Assembly: GCF_019711195.1 (NCBI RefSeq)
Contig: NZ_CP081299.1
Span: forward strand, 3,720,001-3,784,000
DNA: 64,000 nt
Direction: 5' to 3'
DNA from: Dyadobacter sp. NIV53
Lineage (GTDB): Bacteria > Bacteroidota > Bacteroidia > Cytophagales > Spirosomataceae
Both the position numbers and the translations under genes were made by a program. Below, piece by piece: positions 54,301-63,610 of the stretch. The notes under the pieces were generated by a model. It saw nothing but the letters and a program-made list of their open reading frames with translations. It was not told the origin of the DNA and did not search any database. The number at the start of each line of letters is the position of its first letter. Position 1 is the first letter of the stretch.

Positions 54301-54356
54301 CTTCTGTTGGAGCCATGTATTATGTATCAATAACTTTTGATCAGTTGTTGAATTGA
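51321..54356 (+). CDS. TonB-dependent outer-membrane receptor
   Basis: A 1011-residue outer-membrane transporter energised by TonB. Signal peptide (about 1-25), a carboxypeptidase-like regulatory domain (GGKITEASTNEPLIGVSVQVKG onward, about 28-112), a plug (about 125-245, SVSTRGFGANGNTRVVQLIDGM) and the 22-stranded barrel to the C-terminus. A Gln/Ala/Gly-rich insert lies near 525-580. No SusD-like lipoprotein follows, so it belongs to the SusC-less-partner type; ligand unknown. A strong terminator follows at 54470. Confidence 0.93.
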   Translation: MNHSFTKNRLLPTLLLMLFSALAFAQTQIGGKITEASTNEPLIGVSVQVKGKVIGTITDAKGSFSLTTTSAPPFTIVISSVGFETQEINVSGGQTNFDVKLAEQAVLGRELIVSASRVEESVMRSPVSIEKIDIRTIRETPQVSFYDALQNLKGVEMSTQSLTFRSVSTRGFGANGNTRVVQLIDGMDNQAPGLNFSVGNVVGMSELDVESVELLPGAASALYGPNAINGIILMNSKSPFTYQGLSAAVKTGIMSADNRTKTNTPFYDVAVRYAKAFNDKLAFKVNASYLTAKDWQATDYRDQSLKNGTNLTNNTNNVLKNPMYDGINRVGDADVGADFGAGVYAQLYGNGMPGTGANGTSPVIGAIFTTPVANGMTLPQLLGGANPANQIAVAQNIFNQIIPKSYYIGAPGYQENQLTNYPAKSLKLNASLHYRINDNVEAILQANWGRGSAVYTGADRYSIENFTIGQYKAEIRGSNFFVRAYTTRENSGDAYALGVLGSLMGKNYLTAVQGTLPTVLPGYITTALTNYAGALLQSFQTGLQGGQSQQAALGAAYTAANAFASANNTAWFGAAVAPGITASNNAFLPGGSQFQSSVDALKKVPIPNGAKFLDKTNLYHAEFMYNFNKVLDPKVLELVVGSSYRIYDLNSGGTLFETQDGTPEGKEFNIKEYGGYAQASKIFADVFKLTASVRYDKNENFKGQFSPRISGVLTVAKDHNFRASFQRGFRIPTTQNQYINLLTPTVRLVGGLPLFKDKYNMVSNPVYSQPDVLSGNFTPYKFKEWQPERVETYEIGYKGAVANKLYIDAFYYYNRFLTFDGVAIVLQKKDVNGPMTDLGDPSKRNVYSFPVNAGQIVKNSGWGVGLDYVLGKGYTLNGNVTQNILNNGDKLRRNDPTFVSFFNSPKYRFNLGFSNRDINHSGYGFGITFRHQTSMIWYATVASVAANLADVTKIPAYSTLDAQISKKIAPIKSIIKIGGTNLTGKLYTTGWANPSVGAMYYVSITFDQLLN

Positions 54357-54469
54357 AAAGCAGAAGTTATTAGCAGTTAAGAAGTTAAAGGAGTTAGGAT
54401 CGGGAGGAAAGGGAGGATGGACGAAGGAGGAATTTCTAACCGGTTGTGATTACTTTACGCTATTTAAGG

Positions 54470-54511
54470 AAAAGGACCGGCTGAGGGTGATTCAGCCGGT
54501 CCTTTTGTTTT
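54470..54511 (+). terminator. Terminator downstream of the TonB receptor
   Basis: A perfect 15-bp stem, AAAAGGACCGGCTGA (54470-54484) with 54492-54506, loop of 7, then GTTTTT. About 115 nt beyond the stop. It also has an A-rich other side, so it may serve upp as well. Confidence 0.85.
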
Positions 54512-54604
54512 TCCTAAATTATGAACTGAATGATTAAGATCAATTTTACTATTGCAAAAGTTGGTTCTCGCCATAATCTGATAGCCGATGGCCGACAGCC
54601 ATAC

Positions 54605-55249
54605 CTACTTTTCGCCAAATGCAAGATCTCCTGCATCACCCAGGCCAGGTACGATATAAAATTGTTCGTTTAATTTTTGATCCAGTGCTCCAAGCCAAAG
54701 CCTGCATTGCGGAATTCTTTTTTGTAAAAAATTAACACCTTCCGGGCTGGCTATGGCAGCAGCAATATGCGTTTGGGCCGGTATGCCAAACCGTAATAAT
54801 GCATGGTAAACCTTTTCCAGTGAACGCCCTGTGGCAAGCATCGGATCCACTAAAATCAATGTTTTCCCTGTCAGATCCGGACTGGTAATGTAGTCCATTT
54901 CTACCTCAAAATCTTCTTCATCCCCAATATTATGCCCACGATATGCACCTATAAAGGCATTATCAGCTTCATCAAAAATATTCAAAAAACCCTGATGCAA
55001 CGGAAGCCCTGCGCGTAAAATAGTAGCAAGAACAACGGGCTGTAATAAATAACGTGACGGAGCCATCCCTAACGGCGTCTCAACTTTTCCGGAACGGAAT
55101 GTAAGGGATTTGGAAATTTCATAGGCAAGTAATTCTCCTATTCTTTCCAGGTTCCTGCGAAATCTCATCCTGTCTTTCTGAATGTTGACGTCACGCAGTT
55201 CTGCAAGATAATGATCGGCGATGGAAGGTTTTTGGGAAAGTAAAAACAT
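54605..55249 (-). CDS. upp: Uracil phosphoribosyltransferase
   Basis: A 214-residue salvage enzyme making UMP from uracil and PRPP. The PRPP loop LVDPMLATGRS (133-143) and the uracil-binding YIVPGLGDAGDLAFG at the C-terminus are diagnostic. Single gene. Confidence 0.95.
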   Translation of the reverse strand: MFLLSQKPSIADHYLAELRDVNIQKDRMRFRRNLERIGELLAYEISKSLTFRSGKVETPLGMAPSRYLLQPVVLATILRAGLPLHQGFLNIFDEADNAFIGAYRGHNIGDEEDFEVEMDYITSPDLTGKTLILVDPMLATGRSLEKVYHALLRFGIPAQTHIAAAIASPEGVNFLQKRIPQCRLWLGALDQKLNEQFYIVPGLGDAGDLAFGEK

Positions 55250-55375
55250 AAATTTGACAGTTTTTTAGCCTACTGCATGCAAGATAATATAAATTCATTG
55301 ACGTAATTTGGAACACTTATTTGAAAAATTATCTGCAGACAGAGAAACTATGCAAATAATAGAATTTTAGCACCT

Positions 55376-57124
55376 ATGAATCAACGATTTACAGAATTTT
55401 TTAGATTTTCGTTTATTATTCTGATATCCGTATCATATGTGCAGGCGCAAAGTTCTTTTATTCCCCTGAATGATGATTACTATCACCTGATAGACCGGCT
55501 GGAAATAAAGCGGGGTAAATTTACCGAGGGCTTTCATTCCACTGTAAAACCATTCGAAAGGAAAGCTGTCGTCGCTCTTACAGACTCTATTTTGAAAGAA
55601 GGTACGATGCAACTTACTGACCGCGATTGGGAAACGATAGATTACATACGCGAAGACAGTTGGGAGTGGACAAAAAATATGATTGCCACAGATTCGGTAC
55701 GATATAACAAGCTTGGCAGATTAAGATGGTTTAAGTCGCCTCCGCCCGGAAAAAAAAGGAAGTTCTGGGAACATCCGGCGGATCTGTACAGCATTCATAA
55801 CAAGGATTTAGATCTTCACTTCAATTTCGTCACCAATAATTTCTTCGGAAAGGATAACAATACCAGTTCCTCGTTATGGTTTACAGGCCGCGGTGTGGAA
55901 ATTCGCGGGATGATTAATGAAAAATTGGGTTTTTACACATTTGTTTCTGATAATCAGGGATTATTTCCAAAGTTCGTTCGTGATTTTGCTCCTCAATATA
56001 CATTTCCAGGAGAAGGTTTAGCAAAAGTAAGTCCAAGTAATAGCAGCGTAGATTTTTTGACGGCTCGTGGTTATATCACATTTCGCCCGTTAAAAAGTAT
56101 CAATGTCAAATTTGGCCACGATCACAATGTATTTGGCAGTGGTTACCGTTCACTCATATTATCGGATAATAGTAGTCCGTATCTTTTTTTAAGGCTGGAC
56201 ACACAATTAGGACGATTTAAGTATACCAATTTGTGGACCAGTATGCTTAACAACGATGGCCGTTCATGGAAGGATGGCTTGAGAGGCAAAAAATTTGCAG
56301 CTATTCATCATCTTAGTGTAAACATTACTGATAAACTTAATTTTGGTGTATTTGAAGCCGAAGTATTCAACCGTGATTCTGTTGGCGGTGGTTATGACCT
56401 GAACTATCTCAATCCGATTATATTCTACCGTTATGTTGAATCCTACATTGGAAGCCAGGATAATGCATTGCTTGGAACTGATTTCCGTTGGTTGGTTGGT
56501 AAAAAAGGCTCGATCTACGGTCAATTTGTACTGGACGAATTTCTTACCAAATATCTTTTTAACGGAAGCAAATCGTGGACTAACAAGTACAGTTTGCAAT
56601 TGGGAGGAAAATATGTAGATGCCTTTGGCATACCCAATCTGGATTTGCAGGCAGAATATAATCTGGTACGGCCTTATACTTATTCGCATAAAGACGGAGG
56701 CAGGAATTATGCCCATTACGGGCAATCACTCGCACATCCGTTAGGAGCTAACTTTAAAGAATTAATAGGAATATTACGTTATAAAGCCACATCCAGATTG
56801 TCAGCTTATGGTACATTGATGCTGGCAAAACAAGGCAAAGATCCGGATGCCTCAACCAATTATGGCGGTGATATTTTGAAAGGATATGAGACAAGAATCG
56901 GAGCAGCAGATCAAACTTTTCAACATAGAATTGGTGACGGAATTTTGGCAAATACTGTTTTCACTGATTTGCGGCTTACTTATTCCCTGGCCCATAATTT
57001 GTTTCTGGATGGCCGTTATCTGATACGAAATGTAAATTCGCCAAGTCCGCAATTTGCACAAAAGACAAATGTCTTTTCTTTTGCAATTAGATACAATGTA
57101 GCATACAGACAGCAAACGTTCTGA
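55376..57124 (+). CDS. Wzi-like outer-membrane beta-barrel protein
   Basis: A 582-residue exported protein. The signal peptide (about 1-24) ends VQA-QSS. The remainder is rich in alternating aromatic strands typical of a beta-barrel, with the FGHDHNVFGSGYRSLILSDNSSPY segment resembling the NFWGPGRRSLLLSDN block of capsule-assembly Wzi proteins. C-terminal residue is Phe, as for barrel assembly. A capsule role is an inference; no capsule genes are adjacent. Followed by nadC after 82 nt. Confidence 0.6.
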   Translation: MNQRFTEFFRFSFIILISVSYVQAQSSFIPLNDDYYHLIDRLEIKRGKFTEGFHSTVKPFERKAVVALTDSILKEGTMQLTDRDWETIDYIREDSWEWTKNMIATDSVRYNKLGRLRWFKSPPPGKKRKFWEHPADLYSIHNKDLDLHFNFVTNNFFGKDNNTSSSLWFTGRGVEIRGMINEKLGFYTFVSDNQGLFPKFVRDFAPQYTFPGEGLAKVSPSNSSVDFLTARGYITFRPLKSINVKFGHDHNVFGSGYRSLILSDNSSPYLFLRLDTQLGRFKYTNLWTSMLNNDGRSWKDGLRGKKFAAIHHLSVNITDKLNFGVFEAEVFNRDSVGGGYDLNYLNPIIFYRYVESYIGSQDNALLGTDFRWLVGKKGSIYGQFVLDEFLTKYLFNGSKSWTNKYSLQLGGKYVDAFGIPNLDLQAEYNLVRPYTYSHKDGGRNYAHYGQSLAHPLGANFKELIGILRYKATSRLSAYGTLMLAKQGKDPDASTNYGGDILKGYETRIGAADQTFQHRIGDGILANTVFTDLRLTYSLAHNLFLDGRYLIRNVNSPSPQFAQKTNVFSFAIRYNVAYRQQTF

Positions 57125-57206
57125 TTAATACTCATTTGTCTTTCCTTAGTGCACCGATTAATACTATTCCATGCACATATCCGATCCTAATAACATTTAA
57201 CAAACT

Positions 57207-58070
57207 ATGGAAACTGACCCACATCAACTTCGCGATTTAATAAGGCTTGCATTACTGGAAGATATTGGCGACGGAGATCATTCATCGTTATCAAGTGTGC
57301 CTGCTGAGGCTACAAAAAGGGCAAAATTGCTTGTAAAACAAGATGGTATTCTGGCTGGAGTTGAAGTTGCTTTGATCATATTTAAGGAAACAGCTGAATT
57401 ATACAATGATCCTGCACTTGAAATTGAGGTGTTACTTAAAGACGGAATGCCAGTCAAAAGAGGCGATATCGTGCTGACAGTAAAAGGAAGTGCAAGATTG
57501 ATCCTGAAAGCCGAAAGACTGGTACTCAACACCATGCAGCGTATGAGCGGTATTGCGACTTATGCCAACCAGATGGCGGAATTAATAAAGGATTTACCTG
57601 TAAAATTACTTGACACCCGTAAAACAACCCCGAACTTCCGCGTGTTTGAAAAAATGGCGGTAAAAATAGGGGGAGGCTCCAATCATCGGATGGGACTTTA
57701 CGATATGATCATGCTGAAAGATAATCATGTCGATTACGCAGGAGGCATTGAATCAGCTATTACCGGAGCAAGAAAATATTTACAAGAAACCGGCAAAAAT
57801 TTAAAAATAGAAATAGAAACACGCAATCTGGCCGAGGTAGACGAGGTTTTGCGCGTGGGACAGGTTGATATTATTATGCTTGATAACTTTTCGCTGGAAG
57901 ATATGCGGAAAGCAGTTGAAAAAATTGGCGGACGTTTTGAAACGGAAGCTTCCGGAAATATTACTGAAAAAACTTTACGGGAAGTAGCTGAAACAGGCGT
58001 CGATGGCATATCGAGCGGCGCATTAACACACCAGGCACGAAGCCTGGATTTAAGTTTAAAAGCTTTTTAA
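57207..58070 (+). CDS. nadC: Nicotinate-nucleotide pyrophosphorylase (carboxylating)
   Basis: A 287-residue quinolinate phosphoribosyltransferase of NAD synthesis. EDIGDGDHSS near the N-terminus, RLVLNTMQRMSGIAT, LDTRKTTPNFRVFEKMAVKIGGGSNHR (split over 133-160) and IMLDNFS are the family blocks. nadA and nadB are not adjacent. Confidence 0.95.
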   Translation: METDPHQLRDLIRLALLEDIGDGDHSSLSSVPAEATKRAKLLVKQDGILAGVEVALIIFKETAELYNDPALEIEVLLKDGMPVKRGDIVLTVKGSARLILKAERLVLNTMQRMSGIATYANQMAELIKDLPVKLLDTRKTTPNFRVFEKMAVKIGGGSNHRMGLYDMIMLKDNHVDYAGGIESAITGARKYLQETGKNLKIEIETRNLAEVDEVLRVGQVDIIMLDNFSLEDMRKAVEKIGGRFETEASGNITEKTLREVAETGVDGISSGALTHQARSLDLSLKAF

Positions 58071-58094
58071 TCTCTGCAAAAAAACCAAAAGCGT

Positions 58095-60223
58095 ATGCTG
58101 AAACTCTTCAAAACTGCATACGCTCTACAATATCTGCTTTGTGAAAAAGTATTACGATTTCACAATCTTACTTTTCTGCTGTTACTGTTTCCTCAATTAT
58201 TAAAAGCGCAGGATCCGCCCAGACAGGAAATTGATATCAATCAGTTTATTCAAAATTTATTCCCTGCTCCCTCAGAAGACGCTGATTACGAAAATTTATA
58301 CGAATCATTGTTTCAACTGTATGCCAATCCGCTTGATCTGAATACAGTTACAAGCGACGAACTGGCTGCAACATTTATACTTTCTGATGTTCAGATCAGA
58401 TCTTTTTTTCTTATCGGGAAAAATTAGGGCCGTTCATTTCTCTCTATGAATTACAGGCAATTCCTGGTTTTGATCTCACCACAATTTACAGATTGCTGCC
58501 ATTTGTATCCGTTGAGCCTAAATTGTTATCAATCAAACAAACACTGAAAAATCCGACGCAGCACTTTCTCATGCTTCGTTCAGGCAAATTACTGGAACAG
58601 CAAAAAGGGTTTTCTGAAATTGATACCACATCGCGTTCTACTTCCCGCTATCAGGGAAAGGCGTTGTATGGCTATTTGAGATACCGGTATGCACGCACAG
58701 GGAGTTACAGCTTTGGCCTCAGCCTGGAAAAAGATTCAGGAGAAAAATGGTGGGATTGGAAACCCGGTCACCAGGTTTTCGGTACTGATTTCTCTTCTTT
58801 TCATGCACAAATCATGAACCGTGGAAAATTAAAAAACCTGATCATTGGTGATTTTCAAATGCAGGCCGGACAGGGATTAATCATGGCCGCTGGTTTTTCT
58901 TTGGGTAAAGGCTCAGAAGTTATCAGGACAACTTACCGCAGTACGCTGGGTTTAAGGCCTTACACTTCCGTATTGGAAGCTAATTTTTTCAGAGGAATTG
59001 CAGCAACTTATGCCATTTCCAAATATATTGACATCACCACTTTTTATTCCCGGACACGGCGCGACGCCAGTCTGGATAACATTTCTGATAATCCTGATGA
59101 AATAATTATTTCTTCATTACTTATTTCCGGTTACCACCGTACACAGACAGAAAGGGATAAACACGGAATTATTCCAGAGCAGAACATTGGTTTACACGCG
59201 CTTTATAAAATGCCTTCACAACGCGGGCAAATAGGTGTGACAATGCTTAATACAACATACGGATCTTATCTGGTAAAAAAAGATGTTGCTTATAATCGCT
59301 TCGAATTTTCAGGAAAGCAAAATCTTATTGTGGGTTTGCACGGAGATTACCGCTGGCAAAACTTTCATTTTTTTGGCGAAGGAGCACTCTCACAAAGCGG
59401 CGGAGCAGGAGGGATTGGCGGACTTATTGCAGGACTCGGAAAAACATTTGATTTTACCTTGCTGTTACGTCATTACGACCGTAATTTTCACACGTTTTAT
59501 GGCAATGCAGTAAGTGAAGCCACGCGGCCTATTAATGAATCGGGCAGTTACTGGGGACTTCGTTATTCTCCAAACCGTCGCTGGCAGTTTAGCGGATTCT
59601 ATGACAATTTTCGTTTCCCCTGGTTAAAATTCCAAATCAACGCACCATCGGTTGGCCATGATTTTTATATGCATGTTCTGTGGAAACGAAGTAAAAGATT
59701 TAATGCTTATGCCCTTTTTCATGAAAAACATAAACAACATAACCAGCCCGGAACAGGCGCCAATATGCCTCCGGTTGGTATGACTGTCCGCCGCACTGCC
59801 ATGATCAATGTAGAGTACGAAGTTCCGCTTCGTTTTTCCATACGTACCAGGTTACAAGGTGGTGATTTTGGCTATTTGGGCAGTTCCAGATCAAAAGGTT
59901 TTACAGTTTTACAGGATATAACATGGCGCTTCCCAAAACTGGAATTTAGTGGCAGAATTGCTTTTTTTGCAACCGATAACTACGATACCCGGCAATATGT
60001 TTATGAAAAAGATATGTTGTACGCTTTCTCTTTACCGGCCTATTATGACAGAGGAACACGCCATTATTTAATGATGCGTTACAACTTATCGAAACAATTA
60101 AAGGTTTGGCTGCGTTGGTCACAAACACGGTACACGAATCTGGATACCATCAGTTCCGGATTGAACGAGATTAAAGGAAAAACACGGAGCGAACTGAAAA
60201 TGCAGCTGATGTACCAGTTTTGA
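58095..60223 (+). pseudogene. Helix-hairpin-helix outer-membrane protein, frame broken at 58403-58409
   Basis: A 709-residue protein in two frames. The N-terminus (58095) has a signal-like segment and an N-terminal helix-hairpin-helix module (DLNTVTSDELAATFILSDVQ; then YELQAIPGFDL). The first frame ends at 58427, but one extra T in the T7 run gives SFFSYREKLGPFISLYELQ and joins it to the large second part, a beta-barrel with many aromatic strands. Such HhH-barrel proteins are found in Bacteroidota and are linked by analogy to DNA uptake (ComEA-like), but role is unproven. It starts 24 nt after nadC. Confidence 0.7.
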
Positions 60224-60228
60224 ATCAT

Positions 60229-60237
60229 TACTTTTGC
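60229..60237 (+). promoter_or_regulatory. recQ: -7 promoter element for recQ
   Basis: TACTTTTGC matches TAnnTTTGC, 18 nt before the recQ ATG and just past the upstream stop. Short leader of about 11 nt. Confidence 0.45.
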
Positions 60238-60254
60238 GATAAAATTATACCTCA

Positions 60255-62408
60255 ATGCCTATCAACAAGCAAGAAGCACTAAAAAAATACTTTGGCTACG
60301 ATTCTTTTCGTCCTCAGCAGGCAGAGATTATCGACACTGTAATGGACGACAAAGATTGCCTTGTGCTAATGCCAACCGGAGGTGGAAAATCAGTTTGTTT
60401 TCAAATTCCGGCAATTATTCGAGACGGTTTAACAGTTGTTATTTCTCCGCTTATTGCATTGATGAAAGATCAGGTGGAAGCTTTAAGAGGTAATGGAATA
60501 AAAGCTGCATTTTTAAATTCGAGCATATCATCCGCTGAGCTGGACCAGGTAATGTGGCAGGCAAAAGTAGGCGAGCTAAAACTTTTATATATCGCTCCTG
60601 AAAGGTTATTCGCCGGAAATACGTTCGATTTTTTACGCGAGTGGAATGTAAATTTATTTGCTATTGACGAAGCACATTGTATCTCTTCCTGGGGCCATGA
60701 TTTCCGTCCCGAATATCGCCAGTTAAGTAATTTAAAAGTAAAATTTCCTCATGTTCCGGTTATTGCATTGACTGCAACTGCCGACAGAGTGACTCGGAGA
60801 GACATTTTAAAACAGCTTGGAATTGAAACTGCGAAGACCTTCGTAGCGAGTTTTGACAGGCCAAATCTGAGCTTAAATGTACTTCCGGGCAGAAAGAGAT
60901 TACAACAAATTCAGAGTTTTATAAGTAAACACAGCGGTCAGCCAGGAATTATATACTGCCTGAGCCGTAAAGGAACAGAAACGGTAGCAGCCAATTTACA
61001 AAGTGCCGGATTCAGAGCGGAATATTACCATGCAGGACTTGCATCAGATAAAAGGTCCAGGGTTCAGGAGCAGTTTCTGAAAGATGATATTCAAGTCATT
61101 GTAGCTACAATAGCTTTCGGAATGGGAATTGATAAGTCTAATGTGCGCTGGGTGATCCATTATAACCTTCCGTCTAATGTTGAAAGTTTTTATCAGGAAA
61201 TAGGCCGTTCCGGACGTGACGGATCACCTGCTGATACGGTATTGTTTTACAGCTACATGGATATCATTACCCGCCAGGATATGATCAACAATTCGGATCA
61301 GAAAGAAGAGCAAAAAGAATTGCTTCATGCCAAACTGAACCGGATGAAACAATATGCAGAAGCTGATATTTGCCGGCGGCGGATTTTACTAAGCTATTTT
61401 AACGAAGCAGTAGATAAAGATTGTGGAAATTGTGACGTATGCCGCAATCCGAGAACAAGGTTTGATGCTACGGTGATTGCCCAAAAAGCATTATCCGGCA
61501 TCGCCCGCACCGATCAGAAAATTGCGATGGGAATGCTGATTGATATCCTGCGCGGAAGCCGCAACCGGAATGTACTGATGTACAACTACGACAGGCTTCC
61601 TACATTCGGTGTTGGCCATGATTTACGAGGAGAAGAATGGGCAGAGTACATAAGTCAGATGCTCAATTCGGGCATTATGGATATTGCATATGATGAAGCG
61701 CATGCTTTTAAACTGAATCCAGTAAGTAAGCAGGTACTGAGAGGAGAGAGAAAAGTTGAACTGGTAAAGTTTATTCCGCTTGCTGAACGAAAAGCCAAAG
61801 AGGAAGAACTTGTTCCCAAAGAAAAGCCAAAACAGGAAATTATTCGTGATGCGCTGTTTGAGCGTTTAAGGATTTTAAGAAAACAAATGGCCGATGCCAT
61901 GAGCGTTCCGCCTTATGTGGTATTCAGCGATGCGACCTTATCAGAAATGGCACAAAAAAAGCCGGTTTCAGAAGCACAGATGAAAGCTGTTTCGGGAATA
62001 GGAGCAGAAAAATTCAGGCGTTACGGGGAGACATTTATCAATGAAATTGTGGCATTTGCAAGGGAAAACACCAAACCAGGAACCCGTGTCGTAAAAGGAA
62101 TGACTTATATTGAAACGCTGGATCTGTACAAGGCAGGTTACTCAGTAAAAGTGATAGGAGAAAAACGAAACCTTAACCCGGTAACAATTCTTTCACATTT
62201 GGTAAAGTTAAAAGAAGACGGGCATCCGATAGACCTGAAAGCGTTAATTGATAATAATTCATACAATACCATCGTAAAAGCTGCCCAAGAAATGAGCATC
62301 CGTAAAGAAGATGCATTGAAACCGCTATTTGAATTGCTGAATGAGCAATATGATTATGGACAGATCAAGCTTGCTTTGTCAGTTTGGGAGGAGGAGAATG
62401 AGGGATAG
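60255..62408 (+). CDS. recQ: ATP-dependent DNA helicase RecQ
   Basis: A 717-residue 3'-5' helicase. Walker A MPTGGGKS (39-46), DEAH box (138-141), the zinc cysteines in DICRRR/DCGNCDVC (RQC part), an HRDC domain (about 530-605) and a C-terminal HTH_40 module (about 620-670) follow in order. RecQ helicases resolve recombination intermediates and G-quadruplexes. The stop codon is embedded in a G-quadruplex motif. Confidence 0.95.
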   Translation: MPINKQEALKKYFGYDSFRPQQAEIIDTVMDDKDCLVLMPTGGGKSVCFQIPAIIRDGLTVVISPLIALMKDQVEALRGNGIKAAFLNSSISSAELDQVMWQAKVGELKLLYIAPERLFAGNTFDFLREWNVNLFAIDEAHCISSWGHDFRPEYRQLSNLKVKFPHVPVIALTATADRVTRRDILKQLGIETAKTFVASFDRPNLSLNVLPGRKRLQQIQSFISKHSGQPGIIYCLSRKGTETVAANLQSAGFRAEYYHAGLASDKRSRVQEQFLKDDIQVIVATIAFGMGIDKSNVRWVIHYNLPSNVESFYQEIGRSGRDGSPADTVLFYSYMDIITRQDMINNSDQKEEQKELLHAKLNRMKQYAEADICRRRILLSYFNEAVDKDCGNCDVCRNPRTRFDATVIAQKALSGIARTDQKIAMGMLIDILRGSRNRNVLMYNYDRLPTFGVGHDLRGEEWAEYISQMLNSGIMDIAYDEAHAFKLNPVSKQVLRGERKVELVKFIPLAERKAKEEELVPKEKPKQEIIRDALFERLRILRKQMADAMSVPPYVVFSDATLSEMAQKKPVSEAQMKAVSGIGAEKFRRYGETFINEIVAFARENTKPGTRVVKGMTYIETLDLYKAGYSVKVIGEKRNLNPVTILSHLVKLKEDGHPIDLKALIDNNSYNTIVKAAQEMSIRKEDALKPLFELLNEQYDYGQIKLALSVWEEENEG

Positions 62409-62432
62409 GGGATAGGGGATTGGGGATTGGGG
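62402..62432 (+). other. Five-tract G-quadruplex motif at the recQ stop
   Basis: GGG-ATA-GGGG-ATA-GGGG-ATT-GGGG-ATT-GGGG: five G-tracts with 3-nt loops, starting in the penultimate recQ codon and running into the 3' untranslated region on the coding strand. It is a textbook G4 sequence. Confidence 0.8.
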
Positions 62433-62484
62433 AAATTGTTTAATTCCCTGATCCTCTGTAATTTTATAAAATAAATAACCCAAT

Positions 62485-62831
62485 ATGCCACATCCTTATT
62501 CACGTTCTGAAATCGATAAGTTAGGCAATGCTGTTGTCTATTTAGCAGAACGTATAAATTCTTTATCCAAAACAAACTGCTAAAACTGATTTATCTGATT
62601 AAGGAATATTCTGTAACTACTAATGATTGGTCTTTTCCTCTTGATACTTTTGTATATGGGTAACAAATTGGTGAATATTAAATTTCTATTTTAAAGGATA
62701 TTTATCCGGTTGAAGGCTTAGACTTTAAAGTAATTGGACCTCTCACAATTACTGAATTCGTACATTTGAAAGAGTGCTTCATAAAGTCCGCCAATGTCAA
62801 ACGTAATTTTAAAAAGTTGTTAACAGTATAA
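62485..62831 (+). pseudogene. Decayed Panacea/DUF4065-like gene
   Basis: No intact frame, but the translation MPHPYSRSEIDKLGNAVVYL, then (with one extra A in AAA at 62574-62576) KLLKLIYLIKEYSV and, near the end, IYPVEGLDFKVIGPLT can be read across 347 nt. The LSKTKLLKLIYL segment resembles the N-terminus of Panacea (DUF4065) antitoxin-type proteins. Two in-frame stops (62661-62663, 62679-62681) remain even after the frame is corrected, so this is likely genuine decay, not only a base loss. Confidence 0.45.
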
Positions 62832-62874
62832 ATTCATTGTTTATGCACAATTTTGGATACTACCAAACCACCAA

Positions 62875-63515
62875 TTGAAAAAAGAAATTTACATATTTAG
62901 CGGACTTGGAGCAGATGAACGTGTTTTTCAACGACTGGACTTTTCTGAATCTTCAGCAATTTTCATAAAATGGATTATTCCGTTAAATAATGAAACTATT
63001 GAGCATTATGCAACTCGCCTTCTTGACCAAATACACACTACACAACCTGTTTTAATAGGACTGTCATTCGGTGGGATAATGGCTGTTGAAGTAGCTAAAC
63101 AAATTGACACCGAAAAGATAATTTTAATTGCCTCCGCCAAAATAAAAAAGAAATTCCATTTTATTATCGCTTCGCCGGACAACTAGGAATTCATAAACTT
63201 ATGCCGGTAAAACTTTTAAAAAGCCCAAATTTCATAGCAAACTGGTTCTTTGGAACGAGTTCAACGTCTGACAAGCAACTTTTAAAACAGATTCTTTTTG
63301 ACACTGACCCAACTTTTTTAAAATGGGCTATTGACAAAGTAGCCCAATGGAAAAATCAATTGCAGGCCAAAGGTATTTTTCATATCCATGGAACAAGTGA
63401 CAGAATTTTACCCCTGACTTTTGTAAATTGTGACGTGACAATAAAAGGTGGTGGGCATTTTATGACCCTGAATAAATCGGACGAATTGAACAAAATATTG
63501 AGACAACAACTGTGA
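62875..63515 (+). pseudogene. Small alpha/beta hydrolase, frame broken at 63144-63149
   Basis: A 213-residue hydrolase in two frames. It starts at a TTG (62875): KKEIYIFSGLGADERVF, with a nucleophile elbow GLSFGG. The frame stops at 63186; one extra A in the A6 run reads on as KKEIPFYYRFAGQLGIHK into the second part, which has HGTSDRILPL and the terminal GGGHFMTL (Asp and His of the triad). Likely intact in reality. Confidence 0.7.
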
Positions 63516-63610
63516 TGAACGAACGGGAAACTCAAAACCGTTATCTCTGACATTACCTTTGCGATACAATTGAAATATAAAATGTAGCTTATAGTCAAGT
63601 TCTGTGTCAC

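Noticed and set aside
56264..56725. A 153-codon antisense frame inside the Wzi-like gene
   Set aside because: Shadow of the coding strand with no promoter and no recognisable domain.
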